Of a DNA stretch of 64,000 bases, positions 1 to 10,647 are shown piece after piece. Each line of letters begins with the position of its first letter. Position 1 is the first letter of the stretch. A program made the position numbers and the translations under genes. The DNA comes from Mesodorylaimus sp. YZB2_4 (Eukaryota > Nematoda > Enoplea > Dorylaimida > Dorylaimidae). The DNA lies in assembly GCA_030248295.1 (NCBI GenBank), contig JASANH010000949.1, forward strand, positions 42,727-106,726, written 5' to 3'. The notes under the pieces were generated by a model that saw only the letters and a program-made list of their open reading frames with translations, did no database searches and was not told the DNA's origin.

Positions 1-765
1 AGGAAGCCGAGCGTTGTGGAAAACATGCAGAATTCTTTTCAAACTCAGTTTTTAGGTTCCAGGCTCTGAGTTTACGCCTCCAACATTCTGGCTCAGGGAT
101 TTTTCCTGAAACCACCAAAAAATCCAAAAGAATTGAAAAATTTCCCTGTACTCTAAGCGCTGACCACTACTGACCAGTAGGCCAGACGACTCTAACATTT
201 TGCACAGAGCTTTCTTTTGGACCCTCGAACATAATACAATTTTTCGTTTCCCAAAGTCAAATAAGCCCTGAGCTGAAAGGCTCACCTGATCCACAATTCG
301 GATGTGGGGCGCGATAGCATATGCAGCTCTTTTGATGTGTGAAGCTCTTTTGACAAACAGGTCTTATCTATCTTCTAGATTTACACTTCTGATCGAGTTG
401 ACCGATATTTGCACTTTTTGGCACAGTAAAGTTAGTCACTCATCTTAGATGCCATATATTCGAGGGGACACTTACAGCTTATATAGAATTGTATATATGC
501 GAAGTCACGTCAGAAATACAGGCGTGTGCAGGAGAATAAGCTTGGCGCACAATTTTTTACTGTCTGCTGTAGGTGACACCGATTAAAAAGGTATACTTTT
601 ATCTGTGGAATATATTTATGTTTAAACCTAAATATCAATATTCGTATCTTATATTACGTAAATGGGTCCTTCTCTATATTATTTATCTTACAATACTTTG
701 TTTCTAATGTGAACATATTTCAGAGTTCCAGCCAAAATTTCAGCAGCAAATGCAGATATACTTAC
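1..765. other. Unassigned DNA at left edge, downstream of transporter copy 1
   Basis: No coding exon could be recognised here. The fifteenth (last) exon of transporter copy 1 should lie in this direction. In the other copies it encodes a C-terminal tail containing LVALYFGV and EQWYFGV, and no similar stretch was found. Either that exon lies beyond the left edge or it has diverged too far to recognise. The segment is AT-rich, and an 80-codon open frame on the minus strand (52-294) has no recognisable content. Confidence 0.5.
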
Positions 766-3700
766 ATAATGCAGCTAGTGAATAGGCTAATCCATAAGTG
801 TCGTACAATAAGCACGTTGTCTTTTTCGAACAAATCTCTTTCCATAATATGCAGTTATAATCGACTATGCGTCCAAAAATGGTGGCAGCAGGCAGAACAC
901 CTGAGATAGGAAGTCACTCCATGCAATGAGCCTAAAAAACAACAAAGCATGGCCTACGCACCAAATAGATCTATGGCAACAATCTGTATGCCCAAGGCCA
1001 GCGTGCGCACATTAAACGAGACGCCCCTAAAAAGCGATTTCAAAAAAGTTTTTATTAAAAGATGTGTGACAGATTGAGCTTACACGAGGTTCGACTGGGT
1101 GATGAGATACCCTGCAGAGCTTCCCACCAGGCTATGAAAAAATGTGCCAATACAGAATATTATCGTTCTCCAGGACGAAACGCAAGGCGAATGACATTTG
1201 CCGGGTGATATGATCGGGGTGACAGGTGTCATATTGACTTCCTTCTGGCGGTCGAGGCAGGCGCAGTTGAATAACGACTGACAAAAAGTAATAAAAGAGT
1301 AGAGAAAAGTATATTATCAGGCGCGAATGACTTTACATCTGTTGCATGTGGGTGTGGGCACCCCACGCTGTATTGAAAGAATATGAGGGTGACACGTTGA
1401 ACCTTGTATTTTACGTGAAGTACAGTAGGTACAGTGAGCCTGGGGCAAATAATATGCTTTGCCGACACTCTTATGACTAATATATATATTATGTCACATG
1501 TGAAAATTACTATCCAGTTGCGAACTTGTGCCAGCAATGAGCTCCGACAATTTCTTTACCTTACATCCAGCATGACATGGTGAATAATAAGTTACTCCAT
1601 CCATGCTACAGTGAGGGTCGTAAACACCCTTCGAACAATGGCAATGCGCATTACACGAATGACTCAGGTCCCGACCACCCCATGGAAAAAACCTGAATAA
1701 ACATTGCGTATAAATGTCAAAGGAATCTTGTTTTGTGTTCTTACTGATTGCCCAGATTGTCAAAATCTGTGCGATCATACGGCATAGTAATCCCAGCCAA
1801 TGGATCGCTCGGGCATGGAAACAAGAAAGGGATAGTAAACAAGAAGGCAGCTGATGTTGACATAAATGCCATAATGTAAATCCCTCGGATCTGCAGATTT
1901 AATCGTGCGGCAATTACACCGCCTAGAACTGTCCCAATTATGCCAGGTATCAATCCGATTGCACCTAAAAAAGCTAATCCATTTTAGAGGCTAGCAGTAA
2001 CATTACTACAGTATGCATGCTGCTGATGTACTGCCAGCCGGACCTGTTATCAGATCACTCTTGCAATTCTACTCGTCATGCCCAGATGCGGCGAGTGAAA
2101 CCAACACATATGTATATGGGAATATCACTGCATGCACACGGTTGATATACTTCCAGCCGGGCGCTATCAGGTCATTCTTGCAATTTTCTGTTCGTTCGTT
2201 TACTCGCTTCAGATGCTGCTGATGTTCGTGCTGCCCAGCCGCTTTCCATTCTACTGCATGATAGATCACGTACACGAGCTGATGCTTCAGTTTGTTTTCA
2301 TAAGGCACGCAGAAACATGCTCTAAATTATTTCCTATGATTGGACCGTACCCTTACAATATGATCATGTGATTATTGAAACAAATATAAGCTCGATTCCA
2401 AACACACAGAAATGGCCATGCTCACACTCACCTGGCAATACAGCAGCAATTTCTGTCCTAAATCCATATTGACTTTCGAGAAAGACAGGGAAAAACATGC
2501 TGAATCCAACTAATATTATGGCTTCTGTTATTTGTCTTATGGTGCCGAAAATAAAAATTCTTGAGGATAAAATCGTCTAAAAAATTTTTCATCGATTATT
2601 AGAATCGTAAGCTCATTTCTACAATAACTTGCCCTCGCTTTCATTGCCAATGACACATTTTTTATCGACCCACTTGTTTCTGTGGCTTCATAATTTTCGT
2701 CTGCTGTCTCCCTCGAATCAGCTGCTGAAGATCCTGCGTGATCGTCATTCGCATGAGGCTTGCGATTCCTTCCTGAAAATGTAATGAAGTCATTTTTGTC
2801 AGAAAAAGATCACGGTCTGCGCCTCAAATGCTAAATATAAACTCAGGATCAGAATGTGGGTTACCTGTTAAAAAATGCTTGGGGAACCCGCTGTAAGGCA
2901 CAGTAACGAGAATGCCTAAAACGCAGATGAGTAGACCTGGCAGCCACCAAGCGCCGATCCAGTTGGTATCGCCTAATTTTACATTCAGTCTAAAACATAA
3001 CGAATTCAAAGGGATAACAAAATCTCTATGTGCTAGCATACTTGGAAGCATCAATTCTATCAAAATCTTCGTTCAATGTCAGGCAAATTCCGCCTAGAAC
3101 AATGCCAACGCCGAGGGACAAGCCTTGAACTGCCAGCATGATGCCTGCATATTGCACACACAGTTGGATATAAGTATTGGAGGGGCTCTCAGGTTGGCTT
3201 ACTGGTGTAGACCATGGATGCGCCATGGGCCACATTCTCGTGCACATAAGTAAGCATGGTACTGCCATGGGTGACCAAGCCGATACTGATAAATACACGG
3301 CCCAGGGCGAACAATAACCAAGCCACGTTCTTGTATTCATTTGCCTGTTGACCAATCACACATTCCATTTCGGCGGGCTTTCCTAAACGGCAATCGCATA
3401 AGTCGACAATTCCTTCAGGGCCTTTTTATGGGTTAACTCGACTGAAAGTTTTGACCATGTGAAAGTTTTTGCTGGCAAAGATGGCTCATGAAAGCCTGTG
3501 AGTGTAAGAGTATGATGTACTGTAGGTTTTTGGGGTCTGTTTTTCTCCACCAAGCCACCTCAACTCCAGTATTATATGAGCGGAAAACTGTCAGATTTAG
3601 CTATAATATACAGACTATTACGATCAGTGGTAAAATGTTGATAAGATTTTGAAAAACACACAAAGTAGAGTAGGGCAATATATGATACATATAGCCCTTA

Positions 3701-6700
3701 TCTTTTGTCTTAAAAACAAGCTGAAATGATTGAAAGACCCCGCATACAGTATATTACAGCCAAATCTGACAATTTTCCGCTCATAAAATACTGGACTTGT
3801 GGTGGCTAGGTGAAGAAAAACAGATCAAAAAAATTAGATCGTGAGCCCTTGGGCGAAGGTTTCCAGAAAATGGCCAAAATAACGAAATTACGATAAGTTT
3901 TTTTAGATTCCACAAGCAAAAATTTCTTTTTTCCTTCCTCGAGTCTTCTTTACTAAAACTGGAAGATGACGTCCAACTCTTGGATCAATAGCACCAACCT
4001 ATCTTATAACACAGGGCGAAATGGTCGATCTGCACATCTCCACAATCGGCCATTAAAATGTAAAATCGTGTTATATGATCATAGGAAAGGCAGGACATGC
4101 TATTACCAATAATTATCGAAATCTTTTTCGCGGCTCTCAAATTGCGGCCCAAAAAGTGCACAAAAAACCCCCAATACACGATACACGAAAACATTAATGA
4201 CTGCAATTGAAACATGAGTCGTACAAAAGAAAGACCTATCTTCTAGCGGGCATCGTACAGTTGCAACTTGATGCTGCAAACAGTTGGACAAACTAAGGAA
4301 ATACAGAAGTCCTCTATTGCCAACGTGAGCAGCGAGCATGGCGATGGCTTATAGAAAACGAGCTCATCAATACAATGAAGGCGCGGAGGGCAGAAATACG
4401 CCCTCCGCTAATTTTTCCTTGCGCGAAACGTATTCTCACATTTTTTCCGAGTGTGCTTGAGGTGCACATGTGGATCGAATGAAAGATATTCGTTGTCTCG
4501 AGAACAGAGACCTAATTCAGTAATATGAACATTTGAATCAGAAAAATCGGGAACTCAGCTGGTTCTCAGTCGAAGCTGAAGAGTCGTGAAAAAGAAACTG
4601 TGCGATTTTGAGCCTGTCATGTAAAATACATAGGATACAGGATCAGAATTTGTGTCAGAGACTTTCCGAAGGCACAGAAAATATGATAATGTTAGACAGA
4701 CTCATAGTTAGGAGTATGCGGGATACAGCATGTACTCGAAATGTCATATCCTCCTGTGAACGATCATTTTACAAAAAACTCGATGCTCTGCGGCTACCAT
4801 ACCTCTGCACATCGAATCAAGGACAGCGTCTGTGTTGTTGGTGTATTTGTGGAATGCCATGACTTCTACTCGAGGCGATGCGTAACGAATAATAAATGGC
4901 GCCAACCGACCGAATGAGCCGATGACTGAAGTGTAACTTATCCATCTGACCTTGTTGCCTTAAATTAATTTTTTTCCGTTTTCTTCTAAATTGACGAGGA
5001 TGTACGAAATGGATTCTGATGTGAGAGACATGACATTTTTGGGGCTGATTTAACTCTCATCAGTACCCTTGAGTGCTATCTTCATGGCCCTCCATGGTAA
5101 CCTGGGAAGTCAGTTACATATTCATAGGATCACTCTCTGGTCGAGGCTCTCAGAGCCCCTGTCTACTGTACAGTTCACTTCTCTGTCAGAGCCCTCGGCC
5201 ATTATCAATTGCCCTGGCGACTTCGACTTACCGTGCTCGCTGAAATGAGAAATAAAGAAAACGGAGAATAAAGCAAGAACGCTAGATGGGATCTGCAGTA
5301 AAGAAAACACGCTATGTAAGATGAAGCCGATGAGACCAGAAAAGTGAATCGCTTTACCCCAATCGTGCCAATATCTGTAGACGAAAAATGAAATCGTCGT
5401 TCAAGAGTTTGAGTTATGACGCCACCAAGCTCGATTGATGTCATGAGCAGCAAGATGCTGGACCAGAAAACCAGCCAGAATGGTGTATTCATAAATTGGA
5501 GACAGTTTGGACGAAATCTAAAAATATAAGAGCGGTAATATCAAGTATTCTTTACTTTTGTAACTCTCGTGTCGTAGGTCATGGCGAGTGGGTGAGAATA
5601 CAGTTGTTCATCGATCTCCGCATGGCTGGGAGACGTAAACCTCGGGTTGATGGAGACGTTGGCCGACGGCCACACTACCCTGCGCCTGACAGATTGGCTA
5701 CACTTTTTTTCTGTTTAAAAATTAGCCAGATGTTCGCCCTTAAAAGAATATACAGACTGTACAGTTTTTTTGAGAGTACCGACCTAACTCAAACAAGTAA
5801 AAGTTTTGACCCCTTTCACTCCTCTGTATGAATTTTTTGGCGCAGCATTCCATTTTCATTGTTCCATTTTAATCCTTCGCTTCTCTTTGCTCTTCAGAAT
5901 TTGCGGGCAAAAAATGAAATATTCTTTTTAATTTTCAAATGACAGACTCATCGAAGGGGGCCAACCCTTCGCTAGTAAAAGTTGCGGGACCCCTATCATG
6001 CAGTACTGTACTTGGTCCACACTAGAAGGTGTTCTTGATCGATATCTCCCTAACCCATCAAAATTTCGCGAAATCCCATCGTAGCGTTCTCGGGCACTTT
6101 GTCCGCATGCTAAGCTCAAAAATCATCGAAATCCATAGCCCCGCGAGAACTATCTTCTAGCACAGGCATCGTATACGATTTGACTCGCCATTTGAGCGCT
6201 AATTGAAGGATTTCGATGATTTTTGACCCCGCATGTGGGACACGGTACCTGACAACCCTACGATTATACTGTATTTCGCAAAATTGTGATCAGCTCGGGA
6301 GATATCGATCAAAAACACCTTCTAGAGTGTGGGCCAAGTGGGCTAGCATATGTATGAGTCCACAACTTTTACCTGGGAAGGGTTAAGTTTTGGAATCAAA
6401 GTCGACAGTTTGGATTTTGCAGAATCTTCTGCACATTTTGTCCAAATACAGAAATACATAAATCAAGACTCATCAATCAGCTACATCCGCTGGGCTTTGA
6501 TTGCTCGTGTGGATTCGTTACCTGCTGTGAAAGCATTCTCGCCAGCAGTGGACAAATAGAAACTCTGGACATTCCTTAGCCGTACTTGGCATTTAGGTAA
6601 AGTTTTGAACCTGCTCACTTAAATTTTTTAAGCAAAATTTTACCTGCCCTAGTTTTGTCTTTCAAAATTTAAAGACACCCCTCTTATTGTAAATCGCTAG

Positions 6701-6892
6701 GTATTCCTCTTACCGTCCCCATCCGTATCTGCAAAAATAGTCTTTCTCGTGATCACCCGAATCAATATCGTTCACATTATCGTTTTTGGTTTCTCTTTTA
6801 TTGGAGTATTCCACAAATTCGTTCAATAGGCAGATGTTCTCTTCTTTTGCCTTTTTCGTCATGCCCTCCTGTATCCGCCTTGATGCCGTCAC
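766..6892 (-). CDS. OATP/SLCO-type organic anion transporter, copy 1 (divergent; 3' end missing)
   Basis: A 12-helix major-facilitator transporter of the OATP family, which moves amphipathic organic anions across the plasma membrane. Fourteen exons join in frame: 6714-6892, 5358-5517, 5232-5292, 4803-4958, 3203-3382, 3042-3144, 2865-2989, 2633-2772, 2432-2576, 1745-1964, 1560-1692, 1084-1277, 962-1026, 766-900, giving about 665 residues. Exon 2 carries the first helix region (NTPFWLV, LERRFHF). Exon 7 has the OATP family signature as DTNWIGAWW, with Asn where the consensus has Arg. Exon 11 is a Kazal-like extracellular domain (CSKGVYDPHC, DGVTYYSPC). Exon number and phases match the three copies to the right, but the sequence is clearly divergent, exon 10 is six codons longer and exon 8 appears to use a GC donor. 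The ATG at 6892 is the most upstream in frame. The last exon was not found, so the gene is partial here. Confidence 0.85.
3966..4300. repeat. Diverged copy of MITE family a (piggyBac-like) in intron 5/4 region of copy 1
   Basis: This stretch aligns by eye with the element at 16,062-16,391. Both contain the blocks TAACACAGGGCGAAA/TAACACATGGCGAAA, AGGACATGCTA, GAAACATGA, CTATCTTCTAGC and GATGCTGCAAACAG, with GTCCAACTC near the left end and a GTTGGAC end on the right. Its terminal repeats and TTAA site are decayed. It sits in the intron between exons 5 and 4 of transporter copy 1. Confidence 0.6.
5570..5705 (-). repeat. Fragment of a dispersed SINE-like repeat (family 2)
   Basis: It shares GGTCATGGCGAGTGGG, GGCTGGGAGACGT and CCTCGGGTTGATG with the repeat at 58,190-58,330, and more weakly with those near 22,750-22,930 and 59,450-59,620. 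It lies in the first intron of transporter copy 1. It is probably a truncated retroposon. Confidence 0.5.
5961..6386. mobile_element. piggyBac-like MITE, family b, diverged copy
   Basis: The left end reads CCAACCCTTCGC. The right end reads GGGAAGGG followed by TTAA at 6383-6386. The interior shares GATCGATATCTCCC, AAATTTCGCGAAATCCCATCG and CGAGAACTATCTTCTAGCAC with the element at 16,396-16,725. Part of the interior recurs in inverted orientation (GGGAGATATCGATCAAAAAC near 6,297), so this copy is itself partly palindromic. It lies in intron 1 of copy 1. Confidence 0.6.
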
Positions 6893-8289
6893 TGGGTGGC
6901 GGAATCTCGAGTTGGGTTGTGCATCTTCTCTACTCTACTTCGCCTAACCTAAAATTGTGTCACGGAGACAGCCTCCCTCTGCCTACCGGCGGTGAGCATT
7001 TGGGAAAAAGATATGTCTAATACAGTTTGTATTGTAGACTACGGAGTCAACCTGCTGCTCGAAATTGAGAAGTAGTTTTTGCTCGCTTGAGGCCACTAAC
7101 AAACTTGAATAAATTGAAATTTTAGAAAGCATTTCTTAGCAATCCACTAAAATGAATGAATTTTCTGTAACTTTAGATCATGCGCTTACAATCAGTTTAA
7201 ACACAGTAGAATCAACTCCAGTAATGTGCTCCCTGGGGTGATAGAATTTTGATAGCTTTTCGAACAACATTCGAACACATTCAACCCGGGGGGGGGGGCA
7301 TAATCAAAAGCTCTGCCGCAATACTCACGATCAGACATTTAGCATGTGCGGGTGCCAGCAGCTCTTTTTTGCACAATGATAAGGTCTGATAAGGTCGGCC
7401 CTGTCTGGCGATATGGTCACAGATCCGTTGTTACCTGACGCTTCGGTTTTTTCCTAGCAGAGACATGTGTATCATGCAACTTCGCATGAAGAAACAGCTC
7501 GTCATACTGATTCTCAACTTTTCGCTATCCATAAAAATGGGCACATGCAGCATGCGAAAGTTCCTACTCGTACAACGTCTAATCACTAAAGCAAAGGAAG
7601 TTCCTGAAGGATGAAAAACCCAGGCGCCAGTGAGCGAGTAGCACATAGCTGACCAATATAGCTCCTTTTTTAAATCGAAACAATGGAGACTGCCCGATTC
7701 GATTAGAAGAGAGGGAAGTGGATTAGCGATTTATGCCTGACCTCAAGGTTGATGGTAATATACTAGTTATTCATTTAAGAGCCTTTTCGCTATTTTCCAT
7801 ACGCCCTGGCTCCTAAACCACCTCATTGAAGCCACGGGTATTTTTCCGCTACAGTTTTGAATTACCTTGGATTCCATAAAAAATGCTATCTGATCCAGAC
7901 ATAAATAAGGGATTTAACGGAATGTCTGAATAACACAGTCCTCCATACACAATAACGTGATGAGTCGACTCTGTGATGCTGTAAAAACAGAGAATTTTCC
8001 TAATGTCGTTTCGGGTGCGCCATAAAGAATGACCCTCACAGAAATGGTTAGTTTTCTTGGAGAGCAGACGTGTTGTAAACTTTCCACTAACACAGGCAGA
8101 TAGAGCATTCAATTCTGCATGAGGCAGTCCACTTAGTGTCTATCACTCTGTACAGCTGCTCGTACAAAGAAGTGGAAAGTCAACCCCTGAGAAGTTTGGT
8201 TGTCTAAGCGTAAAAAAGATATGGACCCCGAAATATTTTCGAAGAATTGGATGGAGCCGTAAGTCTAAAAATAATATAGCGATAGTGCA
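6893..8289. other. Spacer upstream of transporter copy 1
   Basis: No gene was recognised. There is a run of ten G near 7,289. Several 60-90-codon open frames on the minus strand (for example 7849-8112) have no recognisable domain. This spacer probably contains the 5' flank of transporter copy 1 and the decayed left part of the mariner-type element that begins near 8,290. Confidence 0.4.
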
Positions 8290-9145
8290 AAATGATCGCC
8301 GAAACTGGCACTGTCGACTGCATAAATAGCCTGGTCGTCCGCGCAGTGTTCGCACAAAAGAAATGATTCAAAAATTGAAGGATCCACTGCGGAGGAAAAA
8401 GGAGTGACCGCTGCAAAATTGGCTGGCGAGCTCAAATCATCGAAAAATCGTACATCCATTTCTTCCTGACAACCATAAGATTAAACGAAAAAAGTTTTCT
8501 AGGTGAATCTGGAGTGGGTACAGAAAATCTGATTCCATGCGCGCGTTGTTTTCTGATGAGAAAATGTTTGATCTGGACGGAATTTTCAACTCCCAGAATG
8601 ATCGCATGTGGGCTCCAAACCGTACAGCAGCCAATAGGAAGGGTGGGATCAAGCCAAAGCAGAAGTTTTCTCAAAAAATTATGGTCTGGTTTGGCGAATG
8701 CACTGAGGATTTTACATCGCTGGTCATTTTGGATAAAGGTACAGTCAATCGTTCCGTCTGCATAGAAATGGTATTGCAAGTAGCCGAAAAATATGGAAGA
8801 AAGGTATTTGGGAGCAACTGGATCTTTCAGCAAGATGGCGCGAAGGCTCAAACCCACAAAGACTCACAGAAATAAGGCGGGGATCATTCTCCTGATTTCA
8901 TCGAAGCTGAGCGTTGGCCTCCGAATAGCCCCGATTCGAACCTATTAGACTACTCATCGTCAGTTTGGAAAGAATTTGCTCATGCAATGAGCTGGGATCG
9001 AGTCAAGTCCAAAGCAACTCTAAAAGCTGAATCAAAGATTCCCGTGAAACGAATTCGTTTAGATATTGTGAAAAAAAGTTGTGAAAGTTGGTACTCCCGA
9101 CTGTATCGCATTTTGAAAACGAATGGTGAATATATTGGCAAGTAA
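8290..9145 (+). pseudogene. Tc1/mariner-family transposase, degenerate
   Basis: A broken transposase of the Tc1/mariner superfamily (IS630-like DDE enzymes). An N-terminal helix-turn-helix region is visible from about 8,333 (GRPRSVRTKEMIQKLKD), then the frame shifts near an in-frame stop around 8,404 and continues as AAKLAGELKSSKN. The catalytic part is open at 8,537-8,875: FSDEKMFDLDG with the first Asp/Glu region, MVWFGECTEDF, LVILDKGTVNRS, and WIFQQDGAKAQTH with the second Asp. After another break, PDFIEAERWPPNSPD, YSRLYRILKTNGEYIGK and a stop at 9,143-9,145 complete the C-terminus. With at least two disruptions it cannot make a full enzyme. Terminal inverted repeats were not located. Confidence 0.85.
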
Positions 9146-9254
9146 AAAAGGTCAAGTTGACTCAGAATTGAATGCTAAACACAATGGTATGAAACTCTAA
9201 TAATACGAATGTAGCCGAGTTCAGATTATCTATCGTCCTCGCTTCAGAATCCTT

Positions 9255-9410
9255 GCTTATCACTAGTTATCGCCGTCATCACCAAACTGTCATCATCCTA
9301 ATCTCAATGACGGCCAAGTTTCTTGGACTACCTGCATGAACCGAATAGATCATTCACGTTGCTTCCTCCATCATCCGTCCCACGATCAGAGCTAGCTGAA
9401 CACTATGTCC
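9255..9410 (-). pseudogene. Decayed copy A of the SLRPSLRL-amide peptide gene (last coding part)
   Basis: This segment is recognisably homologous to 37,741-37,880. The conserved pieces are the tail-encoding end, AGTTTCTTGGACTACCTGC and the stretch encoding GGSNV-DLFGS. On the minus strand it carries a stop in place of the residue before SKK and a frameshift through the peptide core, so no amidated peptide could be made. It lies beyond the 3' end of transporter copy 2, the same relative place as copies B and C. Confidence 0.75.
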
Positions 9411-9734
9411 TAGCGACACACGTACTGTACACTGTGCGTATGAAAAATTGGGTTTACGGACATTTCGACCCCAGTTTTTCGCCCCCGCTGTTCCACCCCT
9501 GACCTATCCGCCCCACGGCAGAGAAGTACTGCATGGCAACACAGTATATACGAGTGCGGGACAAAGCGCTTGTATGAGTGTGATGGTCTTTCAATGAATC
9601 TTCTTTCAGAAACAATGCAACGACATTAGCTTGGTTGCTCTAGAATTTCGTATCTCGGATTGTAGACGGGCTTCTAAAAAGGCGAGGCTGCTCGTGAGAT
9701 CAGAAAGCGTTAGTGGCTGCCAACGGATCAGACC

Positions 9735-9900
9735 GGGGTCGTAGCTTAGCGGTTTAAGGCGTCTGCCTTTCACGCTTGGTGCGCACTTAGAGGGGAGGGT
9801 TCGACTCCCGCCTCGATACAAAATGATTGTCAAATATGTGTTCCTTAGCCCTCGAGTGCGCCTTATGTGCTTGTCTTTGGATACAGTATGACATGACATG
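9735..9900 (+). repeat. tRNA-derived SINE, full-length copy
   Basis: The head looks like a tRNA gene: an A-box-like TAGCTTAGCGGTTTAAGG, then a B box GGTTCGACTCCCG near 9,799. The body holds CCTCGAGTGCGCCTTATG and the tail is ATGACATGACATGTC. The acceptor-stem ends do not pair well, so this is a retroposon head and not a functional tRNA. Related copies lie near 12,400, 22,610, 24,070, 33,150, 48,640 and 56,330. Confidence 0.75.
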
Positions 9901-10647
9901 TCAATTGATAACTATCCTCGAGGCGTGGGGTTAATCATTCCTTTCGGGTAATCATCATATCATCCACCGTCTCTGCCCCTATTGTTGTCTTGGAAAGCTG
10001 TGACCCGTTTGGTCTCAGCTTTCCAAGCTCGTTTGTGGGATTGCTCGTGGGATGGCTCGTGGGATGGCTCGTGGGATTGCTCGTGGGATGGCTCGTCAGT
10101 CATGGCCGCTCGCTCTTTCACATTGTTGACCACTCTAATCGCTTCAGGTTTGGCAGCTAGCGCGGTATGAATGTGATTAGACTATCTTGACGACTTCTCG
10201 ATCGATACTCGCCGCTTACACGCTAGCTTTAAGCGATGATCGCAATCAAATCTGTGATCGTCGGCAGCGCGAAAGTGATTTTAGACTATACCCTCCCGCA
10301 GCAACCAGAAAAATGAGCGAAACCATGGACTTGCAAAGATCACATGTAGACGGCGAGGATAGATCCAGAAGTCGTCAAAAGTCAAGGCGGGGGCGAAGAG
10401 TCCGAATGCCGAAAAGGTGATCCAGTAGTTCTCATCTTACCCTACTCTTGCAGTATCCCATTGCTGTAGTCCCTCAGAAAACTCGTAGCAAATGCGTGGT
10501 CAAGTCTGGATACTGCGTATATTTCTTACGACCTTATACGTGAGCTAAAAACCAAGTCTTCTTGGGTGAGACGACAAAACGTCGATATAATCTTCGAATT
10601 TTTTTCCATAAAATTGGGCGTAGAGTATCTGCACTAAAATAACCGCG
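9901..10647. other. Spacer downstream of transporter copy 2
   Basis: Apart from the minisatellite, nothing recognisable was found. A 77-codon plus-strand frame (10,187-10,420) is rich in Arg and Ser (RSRSRQKSRRGRRVR), but it has no matching splice context and is probably chance. Confidence 0.4.
10027..10096. repeat. 12-bp minisatellite (GCTCGTGGGATG)n
   Basis: About six tandem units of GCTCGTGGGAT followed by G or T. On the plus strand they would read as repeated SWDG/SWDC, inside a 62-codon open frame that shows no other coding sign. Confidence 0.8.

Noticed and set aside
8432-8857. 141-codon frame on the minus strand
   Set aside because: It is the complement of the transposase coding region, which explains the openness.
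9735-9820. Functional tRNA gene
   Set aside because: A and B boxes are good, but the acceptor ends do not pair and the same head recurs with SINE bodies and tails at several places.
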